From Clonostachys chloroleuca (Eukaryota > Ascomycota > Sordariomycetes > Hypocreales > Bionectriaceae), in NCBI GenBank assembly GCA_037952775.1, contig JBANAY010000001.1, positions 3,658,001 to 3,722,000 of the forward strand: a DNA stretch of 64,000 nt, in the 5' to 3' direction. The notes beneath the pieces were generated by a model, which saw only the letters and a program-made list of their open reading frames with translations, had not been told where the DNA came from and ran no database searches. A program made the position numbers and the translations under genes. Of the stretch, positions 11,246 to 24,662 are shown piece by piece (position 1 is the first letter of the stretch; each line of letters opens with the position of its first letter).

Positions 11246-14200
11246 ATGTCGAATGCAGCCCCCAGCATCGAATCGGCGCAAGCCGAACCGCCAACAGTGT
11301 CTGGCGGTCTGTTCAATGCGCAGCCCGATGAAAAGCTCAACAGCACCAAGGATTCCTCGCAGACGTTTCTGCATTCGCCGCCAGATAGTAACAACACGTC
11401 CAAATCAGACGTCAGCGACTCCGAACTCAGCGAGCTCGACGACGAATCAGCATCCCTCGACGCATACAAGCCCCTCTTGTCGGTCGAGGAGCCGCCGCCC
11501 TCAATCCCTCCCGATGCTGATAATTCTCCTGGACAAGGCGACGCCGTGGAAGAAGACATTGGAGAGGTTCTGCCCGACCATTGGTCTGGGGCCGTTCCGG
11601 TCTTCAAGCCCACCATGCACCAGTTCCAAGACTTCAAGCGTTTTGTGGGTTGGCCATTACGTAGTGCATGGCCTAGATCACCTGGCTAACCAATTCATTT
11701 ACAGATGACCGAGGTGAACAGCTATGGAATGAAGTCGGGCGTAATCAAGATCATTCCTCCAAAGGAGTGGAAGGACAAGCAGCCTCCTCTGGACGAGCTG
11801 GTCAAGACTGTCAGAGTTCGAGAGCCTATCAAACAAGATATTATGGGATCGAATGGTACCTATCGACAAGTGAACATTCTCCACGGCCGATCATACAACG
11901 TGCCCCAATGGCGCCAGCTTTGCGATCAGAGCGAGCACCAACCACCGGCCAGACGCGGCGAACGACGGGCCAATGCCGATAAGCCAAGACCTCCACGACG
12001 AGCGGCTGCACCGAAAACGCAGGTGTCATCGGCACCCAAAAAGCGTGGCAGGAGGGCTGGGAGAGCCAAGGGAGGTCCGAGCGAGAAGGATGATGAGGAG
12101 CGGCCAATGACTCCTGTCTCTCCCAAGGCTGAACCTGATGAGCCCACGGAAGGGATTGTCGCCTCCATCGAGGAAGCGCTCACGACCAATGCCGAAACCG
12201 ACGAACCCTGTGCGCCGCAGAAGGGGGCTTCTAGGCAGCCAAAGACCAAAACCCAATCCGTTTCTGCGCGACGGAAATTCAGCAAGCGGGAGGGCTCCGC
12301 AGCGATTGACGAGGCTGCGTTTAAGGACTTTGATTATCAAATGGACATCTCAGAGTACACGCCGGAGCGCTGTGAAGAGTTGGAGCGAGTATACTGGAAG
12401 ACGTTGACGTATGCTTCTCCCTTGTACGGCGCCGACATGATGGGATCCCTCTTCGATGACCGCACAGAGATCTGGAACCTCAACAAACTGCCAAATTTGC
12501 TTGATGTCCTCGGCACCAAGATTCCCGGCGTCAACACTGCGTATCTATACTTTGGAATGTGGAAAGCAACCTTTGCATGGCATCTTGAGGACGTCGATTT
12601 GTACAGCATCAACTATGTGCACTTTGGTGCCCCGAAGCAGTGGTACAGCATATCACAAGCGGACGCTCGGCGCTTTGAGGCTGCGATGAAAAACATCTGG
12701 CCCGCGGATGCAAAGTCTTGCAGCCAGTTTCTCCGTCACAAAGGATTTCTCATTTCTCCCCAACACCTGCTCTCACACTACGGTATCAAAGTCAACAAGG
12801 TCGTCTCGTACCCTGGCGAGTTTGTGGTCACCTACCCCTACGGTTATCATTCAGGGTACAATTTAGGTTACAACTGCGCCGAAGCCGTCAACTTTGCCCT
12901 TGAACCTTGGCTTGAAATGGGAAAGGTGGCAAAGCGGTGCGAATGTGCACAAGCCCAGGATAGCGTATGGATCAACGTGTATGAGATTGAACGCAAGCTC
13001 CGCGGCGAGGAGACTGAGTACGAAGAGACTGACTTCGAGGATGAGGAAGAAGATGAGGATATCAGGCTGCCCACGCCACCAGCAGGACACGCCGTGAAGG
13101 TGGTCAGACGCAAGAGAAAACGAGATCAGAACGGCAAGGAGGACAAGTCTCCATTGAAGAAGAGGATCAAATTACGTCTGAAGTCCAGGGCCGAACCACC
13201 CTGTTGCCTTTGTCCAAATGACGTCTCTGCCATGGAGCTGCTACAGACGGATGATGGACGCAGAGCGCACCGTGTGTGTGCTCTGTACCTGCCCGAGACC
13301 TATATTGATTTGGTCGATGGAAAAGAAGTCGTATCAAACGTCTCCGGTATCCACAAGGATCGGACCGAGCTCAAGTGCCTGTATTGTCGGTCGAAAAGAG
13401 GCGCATGCTTCCAGTGCTCACAGAAGAAATGTGCCAGAGCTTACCATGCGACTTGTGCGGCGGCAGCCGGTGTATTCGTGGAGGAAGGAGACGTTCCAGT
13501 CTTTGGTGAGGATGAGGTCGAGTATAAGGAACAGGCCTTTGAGTTTAGCTGCCGGTTCCACCGTTCAAAGCGAGACAGGAAGTTGGATGGCTCCATCCTC
13601 GAGGAGGATTCCCGTGTTAGAAATGCTGCTCAGTCTTTGGAGAAGGGTGCTGTCTGCCAGTTCCAGTATCATAAGGGAGATATTTTTGCCGGTATCGTGG
13701 CCGAGAACCGCGCCATTGACCAGACGCTACTGATCGATATTCTTCCACATGGGTATGTTTTATGGCGTATTCTGGTGGAACCTACTAACGCGTGTGCAGT
13801 GACCAAATTGAAGTCGAGTGGAAATGGCTTCTCCTTCCAGATCCCTCTGACTACCACCTACCAAAGGCATCTGCAAAAGCTATCCCAATGCCGGCTTCAC
13901 ACAAGGCCAAGGCCAAGCTGAACGCTAAACGCGGAGGCGATGAAAAGCCGAGGAAAGACGACACTTTCGTCGACGGCTGTGTTTGGGCGGAATTTAACCT
14001 CCACGAAGTTGAAAAGAATCCTGCACAGGTCAAGGTTGATCTGGCGAAGCCAGACCAGATTTGGTACTATCTCGCCCGGTCTTCGACTGACGCAAAGGCT
14101 CAATATACGGAAGATCCAGCCAACCCTCGGCATAACCCCAAGGGCAACTACCTTGATACGATCCCTAAGCCTGCGAAGCCACCATCTACAAATGCTGTGA

Positions 14201-15796
14201 GGCGTCAAAACTACCAGCAATATGTCTCCCCATACAGTCAACAAGGAGGGATGCACCTGGCGAATCACATGCACGCGAACAGTATGGTCGTCAAGCCATA
14301 CATCTACAAACCGAGGATTCCTGTCAATCCTACCTTTCATAGTCCTGGCAGCTATGTGCCCCCAACTACTGCAGCCGCATTGTCAAAGGAGCGAGTGGCA
14401 GCAACCATGTTTGCTCCATATGTGCAGCCCCAACAAGCTTCACAAACAGGACCGGGCAGCTCCAGTTGGATGTATTCAAAGCAGCTGTTTGCGCCCAGGC
14501 CATCGGTCCCTTCCACCCCACAGCAACCACCGCAGCGACCGCAGCAACCGCAGCACCCACAGCACCCACAGCAGGCCCCTGTGAATCATGCTCCGGTTCA
14601 GTATGCTGGCCCTTCTGCTATCGCGAAGCAGACTGTAAATACAAACGGCCAAGACGCCTCCAACCGGCCGGGGCATCCACGTCATCCTTCGAAACCCAGC
14701 TGGCAGGTACATTCGTCAGTGTACCAGAAGTACCCATTCTTCCAAGTGCATCATAATAGGTACGTCTGTTGCAACGGGGATTTTTTTGCACACTCTATGT
14801 TCTGACTTAAATTTTAGGGATTCATCAAAGTATAGGACACCCTACTCTCCATGGGGTGGGTTCACGAATGGGTACGAGGGCGATTTGCGTGCCTATCTCA
14901 AGCAAAATCAAAATGAACTTCTGAAGAGGGCCAGCTTGACCTCGACTTCTTCGCTGCATAGGATGCCATCCGCGACCACAAAAGCCGACCTCTTGAGATA
15001 CATGCAGCCCGCTTCCTATATGCCAGCAGCGCAAGGTGCTCAAGCACCCATCGCACAAAAGGCTTATCAAGCTGGGTCACCCGAGTCAATAATTGTTGCC
15101 ACGGATTATCAGATGTCATCAAGTGCCGGGCAACAGATCATACCCACAACACAGCAACAGGGCCAAAGTCCACAATCAACGACAACTCCCCCGGCTAGGA
15201 AGTCTAAGCAACTCCCAGCCCCGAGAGTGTACAAGGTAAGAAGCGTCGAGATAAGTTGAGGTTCATACATGCTGACATGACGCGCGTAGATTCCCGCAAA
15301 GGAGTCACCCGTTCCTTTGCCGCCAAACTTTTTGGCCGCCATGACGTCGAAAGGGACAAACTCCCCGGGCTCGGAGGTGTCGGCCTCTTCGACTCCTACG
15401 GCTGACAAAGGTGAACGGTCGATAACAGTGGCGGGCATCACGCCGCACAGGACTGTTACGCCTGTGCCTATACCTAAATTTTCAGGGATGACGCCTCATC
15501 AAGCTGCGGCAAAAGCCCACGCGCCAACGCAAGTTGGAGGAAAGGAGTCGGAACTGTCGATCCAGGTCCAGCCTGGCCCTTCTATTGCAACAACGCCTGT
15601 CGCCATGAGCGACGATACGCAGATACCGCAGCAGGCGACATTGACTCCAACCAAGGGCAGCATCGACGAAACTGAACACGACTCTAGCGGCGAAGTTCAG
15701 GATTTTCCCGATGTCCCTGGACGAGAATCCATGGAGTTTATGGAGAGAATGATGGCGAACCTTCGACGTGTGGTTGAAAAGCCTGATGCCAACTAA
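11246..15796 (+). CDS. kdmA: KDM4/JMJD2-type JmjC histone lysine demethylase with extended PHD finger
   Basis: Five exons: 11246-11644, 11705-13752, 13800-14759, 14818-15235 and 15290-15796; 1,443 residues. All introns are 47-60 nt GT..AG and keep frame. JmjN spans about 117-158 and is split by intron 1. JmjC spans about 370-545 with Fe(II) ligands His426, Glu428 and His515. A Cys/His-rich extended PHD finger follows at about 632-735, then a small Tudor-like block near 790-830. The C-terminal half is low complexity, with a Pro/Gln/His stretch at about 14516-14578. Enzymes of this group remove methyl groups from H3K36 and/or H3K9 using 2-oxoglutarate and O2 in the nucleus. The symbol is by analogy to Aspergillus KdmA. 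The start was chosen as the ATG at 11246; an in-frame ATG at 11222 is also possible. Confidence 0.94.
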
Positions 15797-16645
15797 TGAT
15801 GTGATGGATCATCACAAGTAAGGGCATCCGGCCCCTATATTATAAGTTCTTTACTTTTCGGCCTGGAGAATACTTATCCGCATTGTCGCCTGTTCCCCGA
15901 ATGGGAAGGGATTGGAATTGGTTATTAATATTATTACTGGCCTTGATGAGGGCTAATGGCGTTTGGACGGATGACATGCAGCATGTGGGCTCTACGGAGG
16001 AAGGCATGCATAATGGGTGTTTTGATCTTTGAGACGGTCAATGGGGAGTTGCGGAATTGCATTCACATTGTACGATGAAGAACTTCTTTTGACTGAAACG
16101 GTAGGCGCTTGGAGTTTGTAGCCAACCAGAGGCTGACCGAATGGAACTTATGGGTATGAATTCACCTGTTGAATGCACACCAGCTCTTTGCCTTGCCATG
16201 TCCGTTCCGCCGCTGTGATACTGTCGGCTGTGTTCCAGCGTGCAGTCCGATCTCGGGGCTGGCTGGAGCAAAACGGAGCTCCTCCGCTGACGCCATCGAT
16301 AGGCCCCACGCAGATGCTTAGTCACTCTGCTCGTTTATTGGCTGTGCGTCGCTAGTGATGTCGCAATTTGGGCAGCAGCGACGGACTATTTCCCTTGTTG
16401 CCCTTTTTCGCTGGATATCCGCCAGAAGCCTTCGCTAGGCGCATGATTTCGCTGCCCGTTGCCGAGCGTGAGTCTGCTGTGTACGTAGTATAGCAAGGGA
16501 AAGAAAAAAAAAGGAAGCAACTTAGCCCGCACGTTTTCTACCCATTCCGTGTGCCCCTCACCCCTCCACTCGCTCAGCTGCTTAGGAGAGCCGGGGTCAC
16601 TTCACAGCAAAGCAATCGGCAAGTGAGTGATTACTAGTAGCCTCC
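15797..16645. other. Intergenic, KDM4 terminator side and aminotransferase promoter
   Basis: Non-coding 849 bp between two plus-strand genes. A poly-A tract (about 16504-16512) and C/T-rich sequence lie just upstream of the aminotransferase start. No gene seen. Confidence 0.5.
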
Positions 16646-18293
16646 ATGTCGTCTTTTCTTCTTGTGCGCTCTCGACTTCTCACCACTGCAACTCCAACCA
16701 AAGCCATAGTGCCATCGTTGACAAGGGGTTTTCGCCATTCTGCAATCAGCATGGGCCTGAGTCAAAAGTTGAAGCCCGCCGCCAGGGTGTCTGGCCAACG
16801 GCAAGATGTCTGGTGAGACTTTACCATAACTTGACGAGACGGGCCGCGGGGTTCTGACTGGTGTGCATGCAAGGTCTATCATTAACGAAGCTGCGGCAGC
16901 CTCGCCCAAGCAGCCCATTGTGAATATGGGACAGGGCTTCTTCGGCTACAACCCGCCCTCTTTCCTTCTTGATGCGGCCAAGGAAGCCCTGGATCGTGTT
17001 GACTGCAACCAGTACTGTCACACCAAGGGACGCCCTCGGCTCAAGAAGGCCATTGCAGATGCCTACTCTCCATTCTGGGGGCGCGAGATCAACCCCGAAA
17101 CTGAGGTGACTGTCACAACGGGTGCCAATGAAGGTGAGATACAGGTTGCCATTTCTAACGTGCATTTATTCGGTGTACCTTGTAGTCTGAACGCCTTGTT
17201 AATGTACGTGGTTCAAATATTCTAGGTATGCTGAGTGCCTTCATGGCCTTTATCGAGGATGGGGACGAGGTCATTGTCTTTGAGCCCTTCTTCGACCAGT
17301 ACATCTCCAACATTGAGATGCCTGGTGGCAAGGTGGTGTATGTGCCCATGCACCCCCCTGCAACAGGCGCTACCAAGACCTCCTCTGCTGCTGACTGGAC
17401 TATCGACTTTGATGAGTTGGAGAAGGCCATCACACCCAAGACTAAGATGATTGTTCTCAACACTCCACGTGGGTCTACTCCTTAGGATCATTTTAAAAAT
17501 TCCAGGCTAACGAGTAGGCAGACAACCCCGTTGGAAAGGTCTATTCTAGGGAAGAGTTGCAGAAGATTGGAGACTTGTGCGTCAAGCACGAGATCATTAT
17601 TCTGTCTGATGAGGTCTACGACCGTCTCTTCTATGTTCCGTTTACACGAATTGGATCACTATCCCCTGAGATTGCCAACCTGACCCTCACCGTGGGATCT
17701 GCCGGCAAGAACTTTTACGCCACCGGCTGGCGAGTGGGTGAGTCGAGGAAAATAAGAGTGTGAAGACATCATGGGTAGTTCTAACTGGCATCGCAGGTTG
17801 GTTGATTGGGCCTGAGCATCTCATTAAGTACGTTTCAGCTGCTCACACCCGTATTTGCTTCGTCACTCCTTCCCCTCTGCAAGAGGCCTGCGCAGTCGGC
17901 TTCGAGAAGGCCGAGGCGGCGGGCTTCTGGGACGAGACGATCAAGGAGATGAAGGGCAAGCTGGATAGGCTCAATGCTGTCTGGGATGAGCTGGGCATGC
18001 CCTACTCGGAGCCAGAGGGCGGGTACTTTGTGCTCGTAAACATGGCCAAGGTCAAGCTGCCCGAGGACTATCCTTTCCCACCTCATGTCATTAACCGACC
18101 GCGGGACTTCAAGCTCGCGTGGTTCCTGATCCAAGAGGTTGGCGTGGCCGCCATTCCCCCGACTGAGTTCTACACGGCCGAGAACGCACACCTCGCCGAG
18201 AATTATATCCGTTTTGCTGTTTGCAAGGAGGATAGCGTCTTGGAGGAGGCTAAGAACCGCCTGAGGGGGCTGAAGAAGTACATTCAGGAGTAA
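16646..18293 (+). CDS. BNA3: Kynurenine aminotransferase (fold-type I PLP enzyme, BNA3-like)
   Basis: Five exons: 16646-16812, 16874-17133, 17226-17468, 17522-17737 and 17797-18293; 460 residues. All junctions restore conserved sequence. Class I/II aminotransferase fold: NMGQGFFGYNPP near the N-terminal substrate loop, the NPVG turn at the start of exon 4, the SDEVYD aspartate/tyrosine motif, and SAGKNFYATGWRVG with the PLP lysine at residue 286. It converts kynurenine plus a 2-oxo acid to kynurenic acid, or acts as a glutamine/cysteine-S-conjugate transaminase. The first ~40 residues are Ser/Thr/Arg-rich and Asp/Glu-free, ending just before an internal Met (MGLSQKL), so a mitochondrial form from the first ATG and a cytosolic form from the second are plausible. 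Exact substrate preference is inferred from the family. Confidence 0.94.
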
Positions 18294-19958
18294 GAAAAGC
18301 CAGTGATGGATAGACAACTAGCTATAGACAATACATGCCAGTGACACTATCGTATTGAGTGAAAGCAAAATGAGCATCAAGTATATGCTTTAGAATGAGT
18401 ATCTGGTTTAAAACTCATCACGGCCCACTCTGGAGAATCTTTAATTGCCTTAAGTGCTGGAGCGGAGCTAGCGCCGGCAAGCGGCGTCGGCCGCGATGCC
18501 TGATCTCGGACCTTTTTTGATATGGCTTGCATAAAACGAGGAGTGATAGATGTTGTAATAGCTATGAATAATCATGCTAAGAAGATGAGTAGCTTTGCTG
18601 GTCTATTGGACATGATTTTGCCTCTGAGGCTGCCGGGAGTAGAGTTGAATTGAGGACTTGTATGAGTTCTCTGGATTTGTCCTGTGATAGTACTTGAGCC
18701 TTTAGGTGAGTATTGCCACCCCTTTATATTAAGATATTGGGGTGACTCTAGCAGGATGGATTTTATGGGACATGGCTGCTAATGTCTTCGGGAAGACACT
18801 CCAACGCAATCGCTTTGGTCAAGGTCCCAAGCTGAATTCGCACATCCAAAAATAAATCGGTTCAATGTAGAGGCCACTCCAACTCGCTAACAAGTCATAG
18901 GTCATGAATAGGCATGAGGTTCTATTGCTAGGCTCGGAGACTTCCACACCGGCTAAGCCTCCTTCTCTGGGGAGATGGCCAATTACACAAGGTGGAAACG
19001 TATCTTTTACCTTTCTAATTTGGATTTGATTGTAACAAATATTCAAACAAGAAACAATGATACTTCTGATTTGAGATTTATTGTTGCTTGAGAGGATCAC
19101 AGCCCATCGTCGGGCATTATGGTCCCTGACTCTGACTTCCAATCAGACCCATGTTGATCGTATCTCTGAGCCACCTGCCCGATTTATCTGGCGATTCCCG
19201 GTGAGATTGTACATAGATAAGCGCTGCTGTATGTACCTACAGGACCAAGTCACAGCTATCATCGCTTTGAGGTGGAGGATGCCGATGGAGTGGAGTCGAT
19301 GACGGAGCCGGCCGACGCGAGCAGCACAGCCAATAGGCCGTTGTCTAAATGATGATGCCTGTCGCTGTTATCTGGCTTATGTGGGGAGGCGCTAGATCGA
19401 GATGGATGATGCTCATTGGCGTGGAGATTCGCGGGGAAGCGATTAGGAAGGCAGTTGGACGTTGTACATAGGTGGCCATCTTCCGTCATGTGGACGGGCG
19501 AGTGTGAACAAATTGGAGGGAGCTCTGACACGGTGCCAATCTTTCCTCTGCCCTTTGATTGACACCTCCGCCGTCGCTGCAGCAGGCTAGAACGAACCCC
19601 AGAACTAGAGCTGGAGCGGTGGATTGGCACCGTCCTGAGGCCTGATTTGACAAAGGCCTTGCCTCACCTCAACGACCCTCGCCACATCATAAAATGATAG
19701 CTTTGTCATCCCCAGCTCTACACTTTCGTACATCCTAGGTATCGTTTCGAAGGGGATACTGAGACGGAAGGAGCGATAAAAGACAAAATTGATTTTTGTG
19801 CATTGTGTGCGACTATCTCCGACTTGTCTCACCTGCACTCACCGACTCCCACCGTTAACTACCTACTAAGAGGTAGCACCTACCTGAATTAACGGGGAAA
19901 TTGGAAGGAATTTTGACGTTGAGCGACACGGGAACCATTAAAGACAGCCCGCGCAAGG
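18294..19958. other. Intergenic, aminotransferase 3' flank and xanthine dehydrogenase promoter
   Basis: About 1.66 kb with no supported ORF. The distal 800 bp contain a cluster of GATA-factor sites, listed separately. Confidence 0.55.
19184..19779. promoter_or_regulatory. Cluster of HGATAR (AreA/NIT2-type) sites upstream of xanthine dehydrogenase
   Basis: Six matches to HGATAR lie in about 600 bp: 19184-19189 (minus), 19214-19219 (plus), 19256-19261 (minus), 19368-19373 (minus), 19695-19700 (plus) and 19774-19779 (plus). In fungi such clusters mediate nitrogen-catabolite control by AreA/NIT2, and purine catabolism genes are classic targets. I did not find a convincing TCGG-N6-CCGA (UaY-type) site. 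The sites are seen; their function is inferred. Confidence 0.5.
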
Positions 19959-22900
19959 ATGGCACCGAGTGCGACCGCGGACGAGGAGAGCCCGCACCCT
20001 GAACTTCTGGCGTCTCTGACCGCCAAGTACGACGACTGTCTACGCTTCTTCCTCAACGGCACGCGTGTCACCCTGGATGACATTGACCCGGAAATCACCG
20101 TCCTAGAATGGCTTCGAGGGATCGGCCTCACGGGCACCAAATTGTACGTTTCGGACCCCTTGATGGTGTAGACCTACTAACATGATGGGTAATAGAGGAT
20201 GCGGCGAGGGAGGTTGTGGTGCCTGTACCATTGTCGTCAGCCAGTATAATCCTACAACCAAAAAGATATACCACGCAAGCATCAACGCTTGTCTGGCGCC
20301 TTTGGTTAGTCTCGATGGGAAGCATGTCATCACCGTCGAAGGCATTGGGAGCAGCAAACGCCCCCATGCCATACAGGAACGTTTTGCAAAGGGCGACTGT
20401 TCACAATGCGGATTCTGCACCCCTGGATTCATCGCCAGCGCGTACGCTCTGCTGAGGAATAACGAGGCACCTACAGACGAGGACATTGAAGAGGCTTTCG
20501 ACGGCAACCTATGCCGCTGCACTGGGTACTTTTCCATTGGAGAGACTACGCGAACGTTTAGCGTCGACCGAGTCTGTGGAAAGGGTGCAGACTGCTGCAA
20601 GGTAAACGGCTCTAACGGCTCGGGTGGCGACCAGCCTGTCAAACGATTCACCCCTCCTGGATTTATCGAGTACAATCCCGAAACAGAATTGATATTCCCA
20701 CCTGCTTTGAAGAAGCATCAGATGCGACCCCTGGCTTTGGGTAATAAAAGGAAGACTTGGTATCGACCGGTGACTCTGGATCAGCTGCTTCTGATCAAGA
20801 AGGTCTACCCACAAGCCAAGATTATCGGCGGAAGTACTGAAACTCACATCGAGACAAGATTCAAGGCAATCTCTTACCCAGTGTCGGTATATGTGGGCGA
20901 CATTGCCGAGCTACGGCAGTACTCTTTCAACCAAAACTGTCTCGAGATAGGCGGGAATGTGGTGTTGACCGATCTAGAACGGATTTGCGAGATTGCTATT
21001 GAAAAATACGGACCACAGCGCTCACAGGTCTTCAAAGCAATGCTGAAGCAGCTGAAGCTTTTCGCTGGCCGCCAGATTCGGAACGTTGGCTCGCCCGCGG
21101 GAAACCTCAACACCGCTTCGCCCATCTCTGACCTCAACCCTGTGCTTTGGGCCGCCAACAGTATCATCATTGCCAAGTCAGCAACCCAGGAGACCGAGAT
21201 ACCCATGTCGCGGTTTTTCACTGGATACCGGAAGACGGCATTGCCGCAAGACTCAATCATCGCCTCCATAAGAATTCCAATCACGGCTGAAAAGGGCGAG
21301 TACATTCGGGCATACAAGCAGTCAAAGCGGAAGGACGATGACATCGCCATTGTGACTGGCGCCTTGCAGGTGAAGTTGAGCGACGAGGGTATCGTCCTTG
21401 CTAGTAACTTCATCTACGGCGGAATGGCCGCGACGACCGTGGCCGCCAAAAAGGCAATGGAGTATATTGTCGGCAAGCGATTTTCCGAGTTGGAAAGTCT
21501 CGAGGGGACAATGAACGCGCTGGAACATGACTTTGACCTGACTTTCAGTGTACCTGGAGGCATGGCATCGTACCGAAAGGCATTGGCGTTTGGATTCTTT
21601 TACAGATTTTACCATGATGTCCTCGAGAGCATTGCCGGTCAGAGCGACCATTTCGACGGACAAGCCATCAAGGAAGTGGAGAGAGAGATCTCATCCGGCC
21701 AGGTCGACTCAACGGCAGCAAACGCATATAAATTGGAAGTTACTGGACAATCGAAAACTCACCTCGCGGCGTTGAAACAGACCACCGGTGAAGCGCAGTA
21801 CACGGACGATATCCCGGCTCTAAAGAACGAACTTCACGCCTGTTACGTCTTGTCCTCGAGACCGCACGCCAAGATTCTGTCAATCGACTACACGGATGCT
21901 CTGGACATGCCCGGTGTGGTTGATTACGTCGACAAAGATGACATGCCCTCCAAGGAGGCCAATAAATTCGGGCCACCCAACTTTGACGAGGTCTTCTTTG
22001 CCGACGGTGTGGTCAATACTACCGGACAGCCCATAGCCTTGATCTTGGCTACGACCGCTAACCGCGCGCGGGAAGCGGCGAGGGCTGTCAAGGTAGAATA
22101 CGAAGACCTACCGGCGATTCTCACGATGGAGGAGGCCATTGAGCAGGAGAGTTTCCACAACGTCTATCGGGAGATCAAAAATGGCGACACAGAACAGGGA
22201 TTCAAGGACTCCGATCACATCTTCACTGGATCAGTGCGGATGGGGGGTCAGGAGCATTTTTACTTTGAGACTAACGCATCCCTTGTCGTGCCAAAGCCGG
22301 AGGACGGCGAGATGGAGATCTTTGCAAGCACCCAGAACGCCAACGAGACGCAGGTGTTTGCGGCACGTGTGTGTGACGTGCAAGCAAACAAGATCAACGT
22401 TCGCGTAAAGAGACTTGGCGGTGGGTTTGGAGGAAAGGAGACGAGGTCGATCTTGCTTTCGTCTGCTTTAGCCTTGGCAGGGAAGAAGACTGGGAGGCCT
22501 GTACGGTACATGCTCACTCGAGAGGAAGACATGATGCTAATGGGACAACGCCACCCGTTCCTTGCCAAGTACAAGGTTGGAGTGAACAAGGATGGCAAGA
22601 TCCAAGCCCTCGAATGCAACATCTACAACAACGCTGGGCACACCATCGACTTGTCTCATGCCGTGTGCGAGCGAGCAATGACACATTCAGACGGCTGCTA
22701 CAAGATTCCCAACGTCTTGCTTCGGGGTCGCCTCTGTAAGACGAACACCATGTCCAACACGGCATTCCGAGGATTCGGTGGTCCCCAAGGAATGTTCATT
22801 GCTGAGACGTGGATGGAGGAGGTGGCCGATCGATTGGGGATGCCGGTCGAGAGGCTACGTGAAATCAATTTCTACAAAGATGACGAAAGCACTCACTTTA

Positions 22901-24124
22901 ACCAGAAGCTTACTGACTGGTTCGTTCCCTTGATGTACCAGCAAGTCCAGGATGAGTCTCAATACAGCCAGAGGAGAGAGGCTATTGCCAAGTTTAACGA
23001 ATCCAACAAGTGGCGGCAACGAGGACTTGCCCTGATCCCCACCAAGTTTGGAATTTCCTTTACTGCCCTATTCTTGAACCAGGCCGGCGCATTGGTTCAT
23101 ATTTATCACGATGGCTCTATTTTGGGTAAGTTCCACGGTTAATATCCCTAAAGAACACCGCTAACAAACCACAGTTGCCCATGGTGGAACCGAGATGGGA
23201 CAAGGACTACACACAAAGATGGTACAGATTGCTGCTCAAGCATTGCGAGTACCGATCGAGACTGTGCACATCTCAGAGACGGCGACCAACACAGTAGCAA
23301 ACGCATCCTCCACTGCCGCCTCGGCCTCTTCGGACCTGAACGGGTATGCCATCTACAATGCTTGCAAGCAACTGAACGAGAGACTGGCACCGTACAGGGA
23401 GAAGCTCGGTCCGGATGCCACAATGAAGGAGCTTGCCCACGCCGCCTATTTTGACAGAGTCAATCTCAGTGCCCAGGGTTTCTATAAAACGCCCGAGATT
23501 GGATACGACTGGGATAAGAATGAGGGAAAGATGTTCTTCTACTTTACCCAGGGTGTCGCCGCGGCCGAGGTCGAAATAGATCTCTTGACCGGAACGTGGA
23601 CGTGCCTCCGCGCAGACATCAAGATGGATGTCGGCCAGTCCATCAACCCTACAATCGACTACGGCCAAATCCAGGGCGCCTTTGTCCAAGGCATGGGACT
23701 CTTCACCATGGAAGAGTCACTCTGGCTGCGGAATGGCCCCATGGCCGGCAATCTGTTCACGCGTGGCCCGGGGGCGTACAAGATCCCCGGATACCGTGAC
23801 ATACCCCAGGTGTTCAACGTATCGCTGCTCAAAGATGTCGAGTGGAAGGAGCTAAGGACTATTCAGCGTAGCAGGGGCATTGGCGAGCCACCTCTGTTCA
23901 TGGGCAGCGCCGTGTTCTTTGCGATACGTGATGCTCTTCGTGCTGCACGCAGCGCAAATGGAATCACCGCCAAGGTCGGAGATTCGGAGGATGCTGGCGG
24001 TTTGTTGAGGCTGGAGAGTCCCGCTACGACGGAACGGATCAGGCTGGCCTGTGAGGATGAGATCATGAGGCGGGCTAGGGTGGTGCCGAAGGATGGGGAG
24101 AAGAGTTTCTTTGTTTCGATCTAG
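19959..24124 (+). CDS. hxA: Xanthine dehydrogenase / purine hydroxylase (molybdo-flavoenzyme)
   Basis: Three exons: 19959-20143, 20196-23125 and 23175-24124; 1,354 residues, the usual length for fungal XDH. In order: a plant-type [2Fe-2S] domain (GCGEGGCGAC with Cys64, 69 and 72), a second [2Fe-2S] domain (CGFCTPG and CRCTGY), an FAD domain (about 240-430), and the molybdopterin domains (GGGFGGKETR, SNTAFRGFGGPQG, TEMGQG, and GEPPLF with the catalytic Glu1276). It oxidises hypoxanthine to xanthine and xanthine to urate with NAD+ in the cytosol or peroxisome. Positions just after the second cluster (CTPGFIASAY, CTGYFSIGET) differ from the usual GIVMSLY and YRPILDA, so a paralogue such as HxnS is not excluded. 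The GATA-rich promoter fits nitrogen control. Confidence 0.93.
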
Positions 24125-24662
24125 CTCGTAGGAGGCCCATTAGATAGCCAACGAGTTGATATTGCTCCAGTTCGGCTACTGTGATTGATTTGATGTTTCA
24201 ACTATATATTGCCACTTGAGTTCATTTTATACTACTGAATTTCCCAATTATCTCAGAAAGTAGTCCAGTCATAACCTCTCTTCCAGCAGGTGTCTTATTT
24301 CTCCTGTCACCCACTTGCCAGTTGACTGGAAATAGTGGATGAGGCTCGGAGATGACTCGCATGTGGGCCGCCAGAAATACGGACTTGGAATATGCTGATT
24401 GGCTGACCGGAGCGTGCGACGCAAGGCCAATGGCACATCAAGCAAGGCGCCCTTTGACGCACTTTTTCAGTCCCTTCCTACCCACGCGACCAAAGGACGC
24501 CCTTGACGCTCGAGGAGGACGGCGATCGACACGAAGCAGCACGGCTGAGCTGACGTGGAGTGCCAGACCATTGAGACTGGCATCTCATCAGCGGCCTCGA
24601 CTATTCTCCAGACCGTGCCCTAGAGTCACCCGACACAGCGATTGATCAGGAGATTGCTCACC
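24125..24662. other. Intergenic, XDH terminator and aminopeptidase promoter
   Basis: Non-coding 538 bp between two plus-strand genes. AT-rich at first, then GC-rich toward the aminopeptidase. No gene seen. Confidence 0.5.
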
